Shown in pieces: positions 63,599-64,000 of a DNA stretch of 64,000 nucleotides. Both the position numbers and the translations under genes were made by a program. How positions within the stretch are numbered: the stretch's first letter is position 1; each line of letters opens with the position of its first letter. Source of the stretch: Lysinibacillus xylanilyticus (GTDB lineage: Bacteria; Bacillota; Bacilli; Bacillales_A; Planococcaceae); contig NZ_MDDN01000004.1 in NCBI RefSeq assembly GCF_001708185.1, forward strand, positions 348,415 to 412,414. Direction: 5' to 3'. The notes under the pieces are model-generated. The model was not told where the DNA came from. It ran no database searches and saw nothing but the letters and a program-made list of their open reading frames with translations.

Positions 63599-64000
63599 TT
63601 AACAGTTCGGTTCTACATTAGATACTGGGATTGACACAATGCGAAACCTCCTAAAATAATCCGGTGACGCCTCCTCTTTATTTATGAACGTTCTATTCGT
63701 CGCTCTGCTCTTTCCTTCCGTCGCTCTGCCTTTTCTATCCGTCTCTCTACTCTTTCTTTCCGTCGCTTTGCCTTTTCTATCCGTCGCTCTACTCTTTCTT
63801 TCCGTCGCTCTGCTCTTTCTTTCCGTCGCGCTGCTCTTTCTTTCCGTCGTTCTGCTCTTTCCGTCGCTCTGCTCTTTCTTTCCGTCGCTCCGCCTTTTCT
63901 TTCCGTCACTCTGCTCTTTCTTTCCGTCGCTCTGCCTTCTTTCCGTCGCTCCGCCTTTTCTTTCCGTCACTCTGCTCTTTCTTTCCGTCGCTCTGGAAAG
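63599..64000 (-). repeat. 21-bp tandem repeats encoding ERKSRAT-type heptads
   Basis: From about 63691 to the window end, copies of a 21-base unit (CCGTCGCTCTGCTCTTTCTTT) repeat some 14-15 times with few changes and an occasional shortened unit. On the minus strand one frame reads ATERKSR over and over, with a unique tail (FINKEEASPDYFRRFRIVSI). The frame is open to the window edge, so a longer gene is possible. Extreme composition and a second open overlapping frame make it doubtful that it codes for a real protein. Confidence 0.5.

Noticed and set aside
1..64000. tRNA, rRNA, riboswitch and replication-origin signals
   Set aside because: I saw no cloverleaf, rRNA-like or known riboswitch core sequence, and no DnaA-box cluster.

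Overview
The window is AT-rich DNA from a Gram-positive Bacillales-type bacterium. The evidence is strong AGGAGG ribosome binding sites, TTG/GTG starts, a ComX/ComP-type quorum locus, endonuclease V, an ISL3 element and SUKH/SUFU immunity genes. A Lysinibacillus-like genus is my guess; no rRNA or tRNA gene is present to confirm it. Almost everything between 3.2 kb and 63.5 kb lies on the minus strand, so transcription runs from high to low coordinates.

Layout. 0-3.1 kb: the start of a secreted protein (minus strand, cut by the window edge) and a plus-strand three-gene operon encoding a membrane protein, a TPR membrane protein and a TPR-AAA+ ATPase. 3.2-6.9 kb: endonuclease V, a relic of an insertion-sequence end, and a broken competence/quorum locus. 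That locus has an intact 53-residue ComX-like peptide gene, a frameshifted comP, and no comQ or comA beside them. 7-20 kb: a dense array of orphan immunity-type genes (SUKH, SUKH-3, SUFU, KptA, Imm3-like, pentapeptide and unassigned families) without toxins, interrupted by an ISL3 insertion sequence. 20.3-21.6 kb: a DUF418 membrane protein on the plus strand. 21.7-38.7 kb: a graveyard of displaced Rhs C-terminal cassettes. Each has a piece of Rhs core, a toxin tip (GIY-YIG, URI-type, AHH, REase-like or unknown), and usually an immunity gene and a hairpin terminator. Most are broken by stops, frameshifts or deletions.

38.8-63.5 kb: one long minus-strand locus that looks like a contractile, type VI-like injection system. 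In transcription order it encodes a 722-aa candidate sheath protein, an Hcp-like tube protein, a J-domain protein, two FHA proteins, a PP2C phosphatase, a membrane-anchored degenerate PP2C with TPRs, two unassigned proteins, an Hsp70-like ATPase, another unassigned protein, a DUF1795/Eag-like candidate chaperone, a VgrG-like spike, a pentapeptide-repeat protein, a DUF1629-like protein, a DUF4280 PAAR-like tip, a 1836-aa VgrG-Rhs-AHH nuclease fusion and its immunity protein. A Ser/Thr kinase gene with its own terminator sits just upstream.

How it may work together (inference). The kinase, phosphatase and FHA proteins resemble the threonine-phosphorylation switch of proteobacterial type VI systems. 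The Hsp70/J pair is unusual and may control assembly or recycling. The DUF4280-tipped VgrG-Rhs protein is spike and toxin in one chain. The cassettes downstream record earlier toxin tips, and the array at 7-20 kb looks like immunity kept against toxins of relatives. The system is the most interesting object in the window. Relatives of individual proteins are known under uninformative names, but the architecture is not a standard T6SS, phage tail or eCIS.
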